24,340 nucleotides of DNA from Nemertoderma westbladi (Eukaryota > Xenacoelomorpha > Nemertodermatida > Nemertodermatidae), in assembly GCA_032718475.1 (NCBI GenBank), contig JAUCBJ010006564.1, positions 1 through 24,340 on the forward strand, read 5' to 3'. Position numbers and translations under genes: made by a program. Under the pieces are notes generated by a model. That model ran no database searches. It saw nothing but the letters and a program-made list of their open reading frames with translations, and was not told the DNA's origin. Shown one piece after another: positions 9,571 through 19,160 of this stretch; the first letter of the stretch is position 1, and each line of letters begins with the position of its first letter.

Positions 9571-9755
9571 GGTCCCGGACAATTCGGTCCCATTGATATA
9601 TATATTTTGGGACCGAATTGTCCTAGTCAGTATCCGGATAATTCGGTTCCGGACATTTCGGTCCCGGACAATTCAGTCCCAAAACACAAAATTAATGGGA
9701 CCGAATTGTCCAGGACCGACTTGTCCGGACCGAATTGTCCGGGACCCAATTGTCC
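9571..9755. repeat. Cluster of mutually inverted GGACCGAATTGTCC motifs
   Basis: About ten copies of GGGACCGAATTGTCCGGGAC and its complement are packed in 185 bases, in both orientations. The strongest pair is 9577-9592 with 9608-9623: a perfect 16-bp stem, 15-nt AT-rich loop. A second pair, 9666-9680 with 9697-9711, matches with one mismatch. Not a standard head-to-tail minisatellite. Confidence 0.88.
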
Positions 9756-9759
9756 TGCT

Positions 9760-12740
9760 TCCGGCAGAAACATCGGTATTTTTACGGTATTATAATGTAG
9801 GCCTAAGTTATGGAGAGAGTGGGCCCTATGACGCATATCCCATCTGTCGACTCAACATTACTAATTACCAATGGGATCAACAACGCATCCTTTGTTATCA
9901 GTTTACAATTGACGTTGCAACGCAATCCGCCAATTAATTGCTAAACTCTGTACTTAACTTTGTGTCGATGTACTTTTACATAGAATCGCTTTAGATTCAA
10001 CCATTTCATTTTCTCGGGTTAATCCCGCCATCATTGAAGCGGCTTCGTCACTCTACGGTAATCCAAACTCCAACCCACCACGCTGAGGTTGGCCTACAGT
10101 GGTGGAGGGGTACCCTAATCCACGTTGCTAGGATTGTGTACGATTTGGGTAAATATAAATAGTTAATGAAAGTCTCAGTTTGTCAGTGATTGGATTATTC
10201 TGCGGTAGTGTCAACCGAGACATTTTCGCTGAAGGAAGAGCCGCTCCGAATGATACTGCTTATGTAAGGAGATATATAAAGAAAATATTGGTCAGTTCTT
10301 TGAACATTGAAATTAAGAATTGTCAAAATGTTCAAAAAATTCAAATTTATCAGATTTCAAAATATTATTTTTCGGTAAATTAACTAGTTTATTTTTCAGT
10401 TAGGGGGGGGGGGGGGGGCTTTCATTGCAGTAAAAATTCATCCCTCTCCAGGGGAAAATCGATACAAATAACTGTTGATTATTACTCTCAAAAATAAAAC
10501 TGTAACCTGTTCTATTAAATTTGGTTTATTGTTTAGATTAGAATAACGTGCAACTGCAACTTGATCCTTTCCCTTGATTCATATTTTACCATAATACGAA
10601 ATATTATTTATGCAGAGATGAGATTTGCATCAAGTTCCCCCCTACTGTAGTGTCGTATTTTTACAAAATATCTTTCATTAAAACAAGAACCATTATTAAA
10701 AATAATTAATCAAAATAATATGAGGTGATTCCATTGATACAATGTTAGTTGTCATGTTCGCGCTTTTAGACCTTAACAGTTTAACCTGCTAATTTATGTG
10801 TCTTATGATGTCTGACAGCCCGTACAAAATATGACCACAGTAGAAGCCAGTCTAGCGCGGCGTATGACCCACCGGATGTGGGAGACTGAATTCTATAGGC
10901 GAGAGTGGGGTAGGCTACTTTGTATTATTCGATTGATCTCTACAATATAATCTCCAAAAACTATGTTTATTTTCAGGGAAAATATCAACAGTTCCTTTAG
11001 ATGCTGCGCTTTAAATATCAGACAGAGTTATGACTTACACTAATTACAACGGTTGTTTATAGATCAATGTTTCACTTTCTTTAGGAATGTAGTATTATTC
11101 ACTCGTATTACCAATTTTATTCATGAATAATGGGAAATTTAGCTCGCTTACGTTGGGGTTGTGATATAGCATAAAATTCATACAGACCACTGTAAATTGA
11201 ACCAAGCAATTGTTACTAATGTTCCCTTCTGCTTACCTCAATAATAAAGAAAGATAGTGGGGATTATTATTGATTATTTGTACGTATTCTCCAAATATAA
11301 ACATCCATTGAATATGTTACCAAACAAATAATGAGTAACAGTATAAAATACGCGGTGCCGGTAGTTAATCAACATTCAGATGTTTTCAGACTGCAGCAAA
11401 GATTGCAGAATGCGGCAAGTACCGATAGTGAATGTGTAGAGGTGAATGCGGAGATAATTTACTATAATCTGTAGCACTCCAGCCGCTGATGGTCATGGGC
11501 AGAAGTCAGAATCTATGATTTTGTCGCATTGCGGCATATTCATATGTAAACAAGGTTTCAAGAAACCGTAAAGTGAAAATTGTGCTGATTGGACGGGAAA
11601 ATAACATAGTGGCTACGGGACAAAGAAAATACTGGCCAATGGCTGGTGATTTCGTCACTATAGCTCTATACCAAAATAAACGCTAAAGGGCGTAAGTTTT
11701 AAGTTCTCAAATCCCTTAAGATACTGCCAGTTTTAGAGTTGCTCGCGTATTGCACAAAAACGACACATTTTTGCCGCAAAAGCTTTAAAATGTCACATTA
11801 ATTTTGATTTAGGAATTCGTAACGTACTATTATTTTACACGTCATTTTCATTGGATTAAATAATTAATTAATAAAACTTCAAATAAATATCAAATTTAAA
11901 TATTATATTATATTCTGCAATTTCATTATTCACTTCGAAAACTCGAGTAGATTTACAATTGTACGGCAGTTGTACGATATACGCCGCCCTAAGAAGGCTT
12001 GCATAACATTAGCGGCTCTCCCCAAATTTGATAGCCAAGTACTTCATTAAAAAACTAGAGACATTGAGTGACATTCTAAACCTTGTCTAGAATTTAAACC
12101 TTTGACAACTCTATATCACCTAGATGGAGCACGAATATTGACAAACGTCTGTCATGTCTGGGCCCTAGACAAATCACCATGTCTGTCTGGAGTAACAGGC
12201 GCACCCCATATGAAACAGGTCTATAAATAATTGTTGCGATAATCCACATGTTTATTTATGTGAATATTACTGAATTTTTTAAACTACAGCATTTAAAATA
12301 AGTTAGCTAAGACAACAAATTAATAAAATATCAAATAATTTATAGTCCAAACAAATATATGTAAGAGTCAATAAAAGTGTATATTGACTTGAATTACTTA
12401 AGAAACTTAATAGACTAGGGTTACAGAGGCCTACAATTTGGGCGGCAAGGAGAGAGCGATTACAGCGCTATGGATGTGCGTTCTAAATGCGACGCAAAAC
12501 TTTGAATCCCATTTGAATTTCTGATTTGAATTTCCATCTGTTTAAATAACTCCCTTACTCTAGAAAAGTCAGGTGGCGGGAAATTAATGTGTATGCCTAT
12601 ATATTACAAAGCCTGTAGTGAAATCATAATATTAATTCGTTTCAAAATTACTGGAAAAAAACCTCATCGTTGTAAACACAATGTGAATCTGGGAACGGCG
12701 CATAAAAGTGTTGGTAAATGTTATGTATTTATGTCAGGTA
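9760..12740. other. Long AT-rich intergenic region, no gene seen
   Basis: Three kilobases without a recognisable coding region. Open frames are short and unlike known proteins. It contains a 16-nt poly-G run (10403-10418). A TATAAAA word at 11342-11348 has a TCAACATTCA stretch about 28 bases downstream. This could be a core promoter for a transcript leading to the receptor gene, but the distance of 1.5 kb makes it only a weak suggestion. Confidence 0.5.
10403..10418 (+). repeat. Poly-G homopolymer, 16 nt
   Basis: Sixteen uninterrupted G between CAGTTA and CTTTCATTG. Confidence 0.95.
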
Positions 12741-12762
12741 GGGGGGGGGGGGGGGGGGGGGG
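12741..12762 (+). repeat. Poly-G homopolymer, 22 nt
   Basis: Twenty-two uninterrupted G, about 125 bases upstream of the receptor start codon. A run like this can form G-quadruplex structure; whether it affects the gene is unknown. Confidence 0.95.
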
Positions 12763-12779
12763 AACTGGACGCAATAAAA

Positions 12780-12842
12780 TTATACATTATATTACATTAT
12801 ATTACATTATATTACATTATATTACATTACATTATATTATTT
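12780..12842. repeat. ATTATATTAC microsatellite
   Basis: About six copies of the 10-bp unit ATTATATTAC, with one interruption at the right end, lying 47 bases before the receptor start codon. Confidence 0.9.
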
Positions 12843-12888
12843 TAAAGTAAATGATTTCGTGGCTATTTTTCACTTCATTTGTTAACGA

Positions 12889-14061
12889 ATGATGGCGGCT
12901 ACGTACTTCTCACTTTACCTCACGATATTAATATCGTTTTTGTTGTTTCACAGCGAGACCAACTGTTCAACCGCGAGGCCGGAAGTAGAGAAATACGTTG
13001 CCACAGTAACCAACTCGCCAACATTCAATAAACTCACCCGCCCTGGTGGCGAAGACCCACTAGTTGTTGGTGTCAACTTCGGATTAGACGCCCTAGGGAA
13101 GGTAGATGACTCATCGATGACATTCACCGCAGTAGTATTCCTGCGACTGTCCTGGAACGATGAACAACTAGCTTACGACGCTAATGTTACCGACCACAGA
13201 CCGAACCAGGCCATAGTTCTCGATCCCAGCTTCGTTTCTAGGATTTGGAATCCTATTTTCGTTGTTACCAACGGATTCAACTCAAATTTACATCCAAGCG
13301 AGGTCATGGTAAACCTAAAACCGAACGGGGATGTGAACAAATCGACCCGACTCAAATTACTGGTTCACTGCGAATTTGATCTCTCTGTATTTCCCATGGA
13401 TACGCAGCACTGCCCAATCGTGTTCGAGAGCTTCAGTTTCCCTAGAACTGAAGTTATTTTTGAACCGCAAAACTACAGCGGAACCTACGCAGCAGTAACT
13501 AAGCCTCTAAAACTTCCGGAACACCAAATGATAACATCAGAATCGCTGGATGTACAATCAGACACTATGGTTACCGTTTACGGAGAATATTCAAAAGTCA
13601 AGTTAATAGTGACCTTAGAACGTGTAACCAATGCCTACATAGTAACCACGTTTTTCCCTTTAAATTTAATCGTAGTAATATCTTGGATCGGTGTTTGGGT
13701 TGACCGTAAAGCCATCCCAGCCCGAGCTGCTCTAGCCATCACCACTATTCTCACACTTCTCACTCTCATCCTCAACACTTACAACCGTCTCCCTAAGGTC
13801 TCCTACATCAAGGCTCTCGACGTTGCTTTCGCTATCGGCTTGTTCATGGTCTTCGCCACTCTCATTCAGTTCGCAGCTGTTTGCCACTTCGGCAAAGCCT
13901 ACGATGAAGCTGTAGCCGCTAAGAGGCACATTAAGGATTACGCCGCATCTATAGACTGGTGGTCCAAGATACTCTTTCCCGTGTTTTACATTGTCGCATC
14001 AGTTGTCTTTTTTTCAGTCTATATTCCCTTTGCGATGGAGCAAGAAGCAAATGTCGAATGA
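12889..14061 (+). CDS. Cys-loop ligand-gated ion channel subunit, anion-type, single exon
   Basis: A complete 390-residue pentameric ligand-gated channel subunit, expected in the plasma membrane. Residues 1-25 look like a signal peptide. The extracellular domain carries the Cys loop, C161 to C175, with 13 residues between and FPMD at 168-171. Four N-glycosylation sequons are visible (N25, N99, N150, N195). M1 is about 249-270, M2 280-297, M3 310-332 and M4 360-382. Before M2 stands P277-A278-R279, the Pro-Ala-Arg typical of glycine/GABA-type chloride channels; the 9' gate Leu is L288. LPKVSYIKALDV after M2 also matches that group. Odd points: the M3-M4 loop is only about 27 residues, the W-x-P-D motif reads WNPI, and there is no second Cys pair or vicinal Cys in loop C, so the ligand is not predictable. 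TAA at 12883-12885 closes the frame just upstream, and no acceptor AG lies between, so ATG at 12889 (or 12892) is the start. No intron interrupts it. Confidence 0.93.
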   Translation: MMAATYFSLYLTILISFLLFHSETNCSTARPEVEKYVATVTNSPTFNKLTRPGGEDPLVVGVNFGLDALGKVDDSSMTFTAVVFLRLSWNDEQLAYDANVTDHRPNQAIVLDPSFVSRIWNPIFVVTNGFNSNLHPSEVMVNLKPNGDVNKSTRLKLLVHCEFDLSVFPMDTQHCPIVFESFSFPRTEVIFEPQNYSGTYAAVTKPLKLPEHQMITSESLDVQSDTMVTVYGEYSKVKLIVTLERVTNAYIVTTFFPLNLIVVISWIGVWVDRKAIPARAALAITTILTLLTLILNTYNRLPKVSYIKALDVAFAIGLFMVFATLIQFAAVCHFGKAYDEAVAAKRHIKDYAASIDWWSKILFPVFYIVASVVFFSVYIPFAMEQEANVE

Positions 14062-14460
14062 TAGTTACGAAACAATTACCGTGAACGATAACCATAGCCT
14101 ATGTCTGGTAATAGAATTACCTGCCCGCAAAATTTTAGGCTATAATTAACTTAGAAGTACTGGTACACAGGGTTTAGGTTAGATTTATTGTAAATACTGC
14201 AGGTTGTGAACAATACGAATTAATAGAAGAATATGGAACATGATCAACTAACTAATTGTGTTACATTTAATCTTAATATTTAATGTTAATTTTTTGTTTA
14301 ATGTTTAATTCCCAAACGGCTACAACGCGTATCAATTATGATCGGATACAAATATATATTTCAGGACAAATACAACAATTTTGTTACCGGTAACTTTAAG
14401 AGTTATGAACAGAATTAACATGGCTATTTAGATTGCTTTGCCGACTGAATTCTTTATGAC

Positions 14461-14466
14461 AATAAA
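14461..14466 (+). promoter_or_regulatory. Candidate polyadenylation signal AATAAA
   Basis: First canonical AATAAA downstream of the receptor stop, about 400 bases away, a plausible 3' UTR length. No transcript evidence is available. Confidence 0.45.
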
Positions 14467-15540
14467 CGCACTTGTTGAGAAGAGAGTTAATTAGTCAACT
14501 AATCAACTAACTATTAAACATTAGTAACTCTATAGTGTAGTTTACTTGTACTCTTGTATTATGTTGAAATACAGTACAATTAATGATAGTGATATATTCC
14601 ATTTAATATTATTTGTAATTGTTGTGCAAGAAATATAGTACACCCGGGTAGTATCTTAATCAAGACTTTAGATTATAAACTTACTGAACCTCTATCTCAA
14701 ATACGTGTAAAAGTCATATTATATTAGCGAAGCCTGATTCATGACCTAAATTTTTTACTTATAGAACCATATTTAATTGTGAATTATCGACGCACTGTGT
14801 ATAGTTCGAATAGTATTTACATACCAGATTATATAAGAAGTGTGCAGTTTATTACTGTAGATTAAGTAGAAAATGGTAGATGGAGTAGGACCCCGCGAGA
14901 AGATCACGTTTGCAGTTGTGATCAAAAGTCTAAGCAAGACGAAATGCATGTTTATTAAGATGCCCGTTAACTGAGCACGTACTGTACGAAAACATAAACA
15001 GTACAATAATTTTAACTTTATAAACAAGAAGTGCTTCTTCAATGATACCAATATAAGGGATGTAAGGGCTGTTTACACTATTTTACATAAGTTTAAATAA
15101 ATTTAGATATTGTGCTATATTGATTTCTAATTAGTTACTGTTTTATATTATACTACGCAATGAATAATTAATTAACCCGTTAATCATTTACAAAATGGTC
15201 GTCCAATACAAATTTTATTTGTGCCACTAATATTATTAATTTAAATATTAATTATAACCTACTGTGATATTCTCTATAAGGTACTGTGGATTTGATTTGT
15301 GTATTGTGTTTATAAATCTTTTTTATTTGATTTATAATGTATGGGAACGACAATATACTTTACTACTACTTGTTGAAAAATGAAATAGAATAACAAAGCT
15401 TATAAAAAATATAAAGCACACTATCTGCGATAGCCCCACAGCCCGCAAGCGGCTCAATTCCGGTTATAATTTAGTTGGACGGATCCATCATGGATGTCCT
15501 CATTTCTCACGCGTGTTTGTTTGTGTAGATGAACTGGTTC
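14467..15540. other. AT-rich intergenic region, no gene seen
   Basis: No credible coding region, repeat array or RNA gene was recognised. A 92-codon minus-strand frame near 14773-15051 has no family features. Confidence 0.5.
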
Positions 15541-15545
15541 AAACA

Positions 15546-15966
15546 GGGGACAATTGCATGAATACACAGCGACAAACCGGGGACGATCTACAATCCGGGG
15601 ACGTCGCCGGAATGAAAAGATATCAAAAATGGAATCTACGTACTAAAATTAATGGATTCTGAAAAATTCAGATCATTTCGGCGATGTCCCCTGTTCCACC
15701 CAAACCTGTCAAATACGTGTGTAAATTTGTGTTTGAGTTTTGAAAATTTCACCGACCCCAGTATAATGCGATAGTTTCAAGTGTCCCCTTTTCCATACAG
15801 TTAATATAACATTCCAAACACACGTTGTAGTATGGGTGCAGTTGTTCAATGTGGGGACTGGAATCTACAATGTAATTAATATTTTGTGATCTAATTTAAC
15901 ATTTTGACCAAACGCAGCAGTATGTGTGGCATGGTTCAAAATGGGGACTAGGAATTCATTGTCCCC
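15546..15966. repeat. Cluster of GGGGAC/GTCCCC motifs with an inverted repeat
   Basis: GGGGAC or its complement occurs about eight times in 420 bases, in both orientations. The best pair is 15597-15615 (GGGGACGTCGCCGGAATGA) against 15673-15691, 17 of 19 complementary, separated by 57 bases. It may be a decayed foldback or MITE-like element; boundaries are unclear. Confidence 0.55.
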
Positions 15967-16163
15967 TAAAAAGTCGAGAATAATTTTAAGTAAGTAGAAT
16001 ATATATGTCGAATGTGCCAATTTGGGAATCAAATACTTTAGTAATCGTGTTTTAAAGCAGAATGGCGCCCCCCACTCCCCTCTATCTATTATTTCAACAA
16101 ACAATAAGAAATCAAATCGAATCGAATATATAATTTTATGACAAATTTTCCTGATAAACAACT

Positions 16164-16565
16164 TCATATACATTTGCAATATACATTTGAAAGTGGTTCA
16201 TGAAGGACATTCATTAAGAACGTTACGTTTCGTTTTCTTGCTATAAGTTGAATAAGCTGATTCTGACTCAAATTAAGATTCAGAGTTACTTGGAAATACA
16301 TAATCCATATCATCTTTACCAGAAACATTTTCCGAATCAGTATCAGAATTGCAATTGTTTTTATTTCTTGAGAATCATCACAGACCATGTCACAGTTACT
16401 CACTGCCGGATTGCTGACATGTTGCTCACTGATGAAATTTGTAAGTTCAGCATAGTTGCTGCACCATGTAAACTCCTTAACAATATCAAGAACATAGATG
16501 GTAGTTAAATCTGATGTATCAAATAAGTCATGCCATGAACGCATGGTTTGCATAACAACAACAGA
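16164..16565 (-). pseudogene. Possible coding relic with an acidic segment
   Basis: Minus-strand frames read like a decayed protein. One frame holds SWHDLFDTSDLTTIYVLDIV and ELTNFISEQHVSNPAVS. After about 16390 a neighbouring frame gives SDTDSENVSGKDDMDYVFPS and, past a stop, FESESAYSTYSKKTKR. Acidic Ser/Asp/Glu stretches followed by a basic stretch are seen at the N-terminus of some DNA transposases, but no catalytic domain is visible, so this is only a suggestion. The minus frame continues rightwards into the 33-bp array through a single stop at 16689-16691. Family not recognised. Confidence 0.3.
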
Positions 16566-17889
16566 CGCAGTTAACCCTGCCCCACAAACCCCATCCTCCT
16601 CCGACAACCCTGCCCCACTCACTCCTTTAAACTCCAATGACCCTGCCCCATCCATTCCTTTAAACTCCAATGAACCTGCCCCATCCACTCATTTAAACTC
16701 CGACAACCCTGCCCCACCTACTCCTTCAAACTCCATTGACACTGCCCCATCCATTCCTTTAGACTCAGACAACCCTGCCCCACCAACTCCTTTAAACTTC
16801 AATGACCCTGCCCCATCCATTCCTTTAAACTCCGACAACCCTGCTCGACTCACTCCTTTAAACACCGACAACCCTGCCCCACTCACTCCTTTAAACTCCG
16901 ACAACCATGCCCCACCCACTCCTTTAAACTCCGACGACCCTGCCCCATCCATTCCTGTAAACTCCGACGACCCTGCCCCATCCATTCCTTTAAACTCCAA
17001 TGACCCTGCCGCACCCACTCCTTTAAACTCCAATGACCCTGCCCCATCCAATCCTTTAAATTCCGACAACCCTGACCCATCCACCCCTTTAAACTCCGAC
17101 AACCCTGCCCCACCCACTCCTTTAAACTCCAATGACCCCGCTCCATCCACTCCTTTAAACTCCGACAACCCTGCCCTACTCACTCCTTTAAACTCCGACC
17201 ACCCTGCCCAACCCACTCCTTCAACCTCCGACAACCCTGCCCCACCCACTCCTTCAACCTCCGACAACCCTGCCCCACCCACTCCTTCAACCTCCGACAA
17301 CCCTGCCCCACCCACTCCTTCAACCTCCGACAACCCTGCCCCACCCACTCCTTCAACCTCCGACAACCCTGCCCAACCCACTCCTTCAACCTCCGACAAC
17401 CCTGCCCGACCCACTCCTTCAACCTCCGACAACCCTGCCCCACCCACTCCTTCAACCTCCGACAACCCTGCCCCACCCACTCCTTCAACCTCCGACAACC
17501 CTGCCCCACCCACTCCTTCAACCTCCGACAACCCTGCCCCACCCACTCCTTCAACCTCCGACAACCCTGCCCAACCCACTCCTTCAACCTCCGACAACCC
17601 TGCCCAACCCACTCCTTCAACCTCCGACAACCCTGCCCAACCCACTCCTTCAACCTCCGACAACCCTGCCCCACCCACTCCTTCAACCTCCGACAACCCT
17701 GCCCAACCCACTCCTTCAACCTCCGACAACCCTGCCCAACCCACTCCTTCAACCTCCGACAACCCTGCCCAACCCACTCCTTCAACCTCCGACAACCCTG
17801 CCCCACCCACTCCTTCAACCTCCGACAACCCTGCCCCACCCACTCCTTTAAAGTTTAAAATGTTTAACCCTTTGCTCTTACGAAACTGA
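16498..17889 (+). CDS. Uncertain ORF over the 33-bp array, Pro/Thr/Ser-rich
   Basis: A 463-codon frame runs without interruption across the array. The protein would be repeats of an 11-residue unit, SDNPAPPTPST in the right half and variants such as LNSNDPAPSIP in the left half, after a short unique N-terminus (MVVKSDVSNKSCHERMVC). Such Pro/Thr/Ser repeats resemble mucin-like or linker segments. There is no signal peptide and no folded domain. Every unit keeps 33 bases, so the frame is never lost over about 39 units, and many changes swap Asp and Asn or Leu and Ser. Against a gene: two minus-strand frames are almost equally open, as expected from any 33-bp unit lacking stops, and there is no start context or exon evidence. 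Most likely non-coding, but not excluded. Confidence 0.2.
   Translation: MVVKSDVSNKSCHERMVCITTTDAVNPAPQTPSSSDNPAPLTPLNSNDPAPSIPLNSNEPAPSTHLNSDNPAPPTPSNSIDTAPSIPLDSDNPAPPTPLNFNDPAPSIPLNSDNPARLTPLNTDNPAPLTPLNSDNHAPPTPLNSDDPAPSIPVNSDDPAPSIPLNSNDPAAPTPLNSNDPAPSNPLNSDNPDPSTPLNSDNPAPPTPLNSNDPAPSTPLNSDNPALLTPLNSDHPAQPTPSTSDNPAPPTPSTSDNPAPPTPSTSDNPAPPTPSTSDNPAPPTPSTSDNPAQPTPSTSDNPARPTPSTSDNPAPPTPSTSDNPAPPTPSTSDNPAPPTPSTSDNPAPPTPSTSDNPAQPTPSTSDNPAQPTPSTSDNPAQPTPSTSDNPAPPTPSTSDNPAQPTPSTSDNPAQPTPSTSDNPAQPTPSTSDNPAPPTPSTSDNPAPPTPLKFKMFNPLLLRN
16566..17851. repeat. 33-bp minisatellite, ~39 copies, two subfamilies
   Basis: The unit TCCGACAACCCTGCCCCACC followed by CACTCCTTCAACC is 33 bp. The right half, about 17214-17840, holds 19 nearly identical copies that differ mainly at CCC/CAA/CGA. 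The left half, 16566-17213, is more diverged and carries CCTTTAAACTCC in place of CCTTCAACCTCC. This suggests a recent expansion at the right end. Confidence 0.95.
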
Positions 17890-17979
17890 TAATGGTGACT
17901 GGTACACAAGTTTAACCCTTTGCTCTTACGCAACTAGTGACAGTGACCGGTACACATGTTTAACACTTTACGTATCAAA
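17862..17979. repeat. 48-bp tandem repeat, ~2.4 copies
   Basis: GTTTAACCCTTTGCTCTTAC recurs at 17862 and 17910, exactly 48 bases apart, and a diverged third copy begins at 17958. Each unit ends in a GACTGGTACACA or GACCGGTACACA sequence. It directly follows the 33-bp array. Confidence 0.85.
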
Positions 17980-18570
17980 GATAAATTACATTAATTTTTC
18001 CTCCCAAGGACCAAGAAAAATATATTTGATCGGACCAAAAGGTTTATTTTTTATCCTTTCAGCGATTTTTATATAAAGAAGATAACCATAATATTAATAC
18101 TTATCCTACCGCCAAAGGCGGCACACTGCCGCCTTTAATTATTTCCAGAAGCCATTTATTGAGTCCCCCGTATAGTGCGTACTGCAGTAAGACTAGTCTA
18201 ATGTACTTGAATATTAAAAATTGCTAATATTTTCTAAACTACTTCAATAAGCTGACAGGCTGATATGTGATAGGGCTGAGTGCATCAATCATAAGGGCCT
18301 GCCAGTTGCACATACAGTATATATCAGACTGTTATGTAGCATGTACTGGTGATCTACCAAGTTTACAAAATTGCAAACAGCATTTTATCAATGTTCATCT
18401 CCATTAATTTAATTAATTATAGTGTCAAAAGACGCGCAAGACTCTCCGCTTTCAATTGATATAAGCCACGTGTAAAATTATTGAGATTAAATTTATAAAA
18501 AAAAAATTATTTATAAATTTATTAAAATTATCAGATCACTTTGTAGTGACTTCTAATCTGTAGCAGCCGA
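17980..18570. other. Intergenic DNA with a compact GC hairpin
   Basis: AT-rich, without a gene. Its one distinctive spot is 18109-18136. There CCGCC-AAA-GGCGG overlaps a second palindrome, AAAGGCGGCA (18114-18123) with TGCCGCCTTT (18127-18136), a perfect 10-bp stem with a 3-nt loop. The two hairpins exclude each other. Confidence 0.5.
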
Positions 18571-18802
18571 TCACTTTTTTCGCAACATTCGCTGATGGGT
18601 GTCAACTCCCATTGTCTCTTTATCAGTCATATTGACAAAACAAAACCGATGTCCATCACACCAAATCTTAACTGTATTAAAAACTTCAACTCCACCGCAT
18701 TTCATTCCCAGAATCCAATAGAATTTTATCGCTCGACCTAAGCTGAAGAACACACCTAGAGTTTTTAATGAATTTTGATGTAGCCAACTGTCTACTAATT
18801 AA
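18571..18802 (-). other. Small unidentified open frame
   Basis: A minus-strand frame of about 77 codons, open from a stop near 18803 to TGA at 18571. It reads LVDSWLHQNSLKTLG early, then IKFYWILGMKCGGVEVF, DGHRFCFVNMTDKETMGVDT and a basic end RMLRKK. The composition is balanced and protein-like, unlike the surrounding AT-rich DNA, and the first ATG lies well inside. It could be one exon or a fragment of a mobile-element protein. I do not recognise the family. Confidence 0.25.
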
Positions 18803-19160
18803 CATCGCAAATATTGGCTTGCTGTAACTTTAACTCATTGTTATTCGAGGCATGAACCCGATAGCAGAAAACTCATCAGATATGGACTGACTAAAAGCTG
18901 CACTCAGTGAGATGAGAGATCATTACATCAAATAAATTGCCTATTTGACTCCTATCTGTTATTCATGGAAAAGCTGTCGAGAAAACCCTGCATGTATTAA
19001 AGTACTGGCTGTTTTTGAATAAAAAATAAACAAATACTTGGAAGTGAACAAGCAAAGCAAACAAACATTTCTATCAATGTGAAGAATGAAGGTTGAACTG
19101 AAAAAATTTATCTAGAAGGGATCTCTTAATACATCGTTTTACACATTTCATTCTTCACTT
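18803..19160. other. Intergenic DNA with a 12-bp inverted repeat
   Basis: No gene. GTGAAGAATGAA at 19079-19090 is the exact complement of TTCATTCTTCAC at 19147-19158, 56 bases apart. It lies directly left of the branched foldback and may belong to the same structure. Confidence 0.45.

Noticed and set aside
9569-9937. 122-codon frame over the inverted motif cluster
   Set aside because: Mostly translation of the GGACCGAATTGTCC repeats; no domain visible.
10154-10187. TATAAATA followed by TCAGT words
   Set aside because: The downstream open frame is short and unlike any protein, so there is nothing to promote.
11342-11378. TATAAAA with an initiator-like sequence as a promoter of the receptor gene
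   Set aside because: It lies 1.5 kb upstream with no splice evidence connecting it; TATA words are common in AT-rich DNA.
13173-13929. Minus-strand open frames within the receptor gene
   Set aside because: Shadows of the strongly supported plus-strand coding region.
14773-15051. 92-codon minus-strand frame
   Set aside because: AT-rich composition, no motif and no start context.
17862-17979. Complete piggyBac transposon
   Set aside because: No inverted partner end and no transposase catalytic domain in the region.
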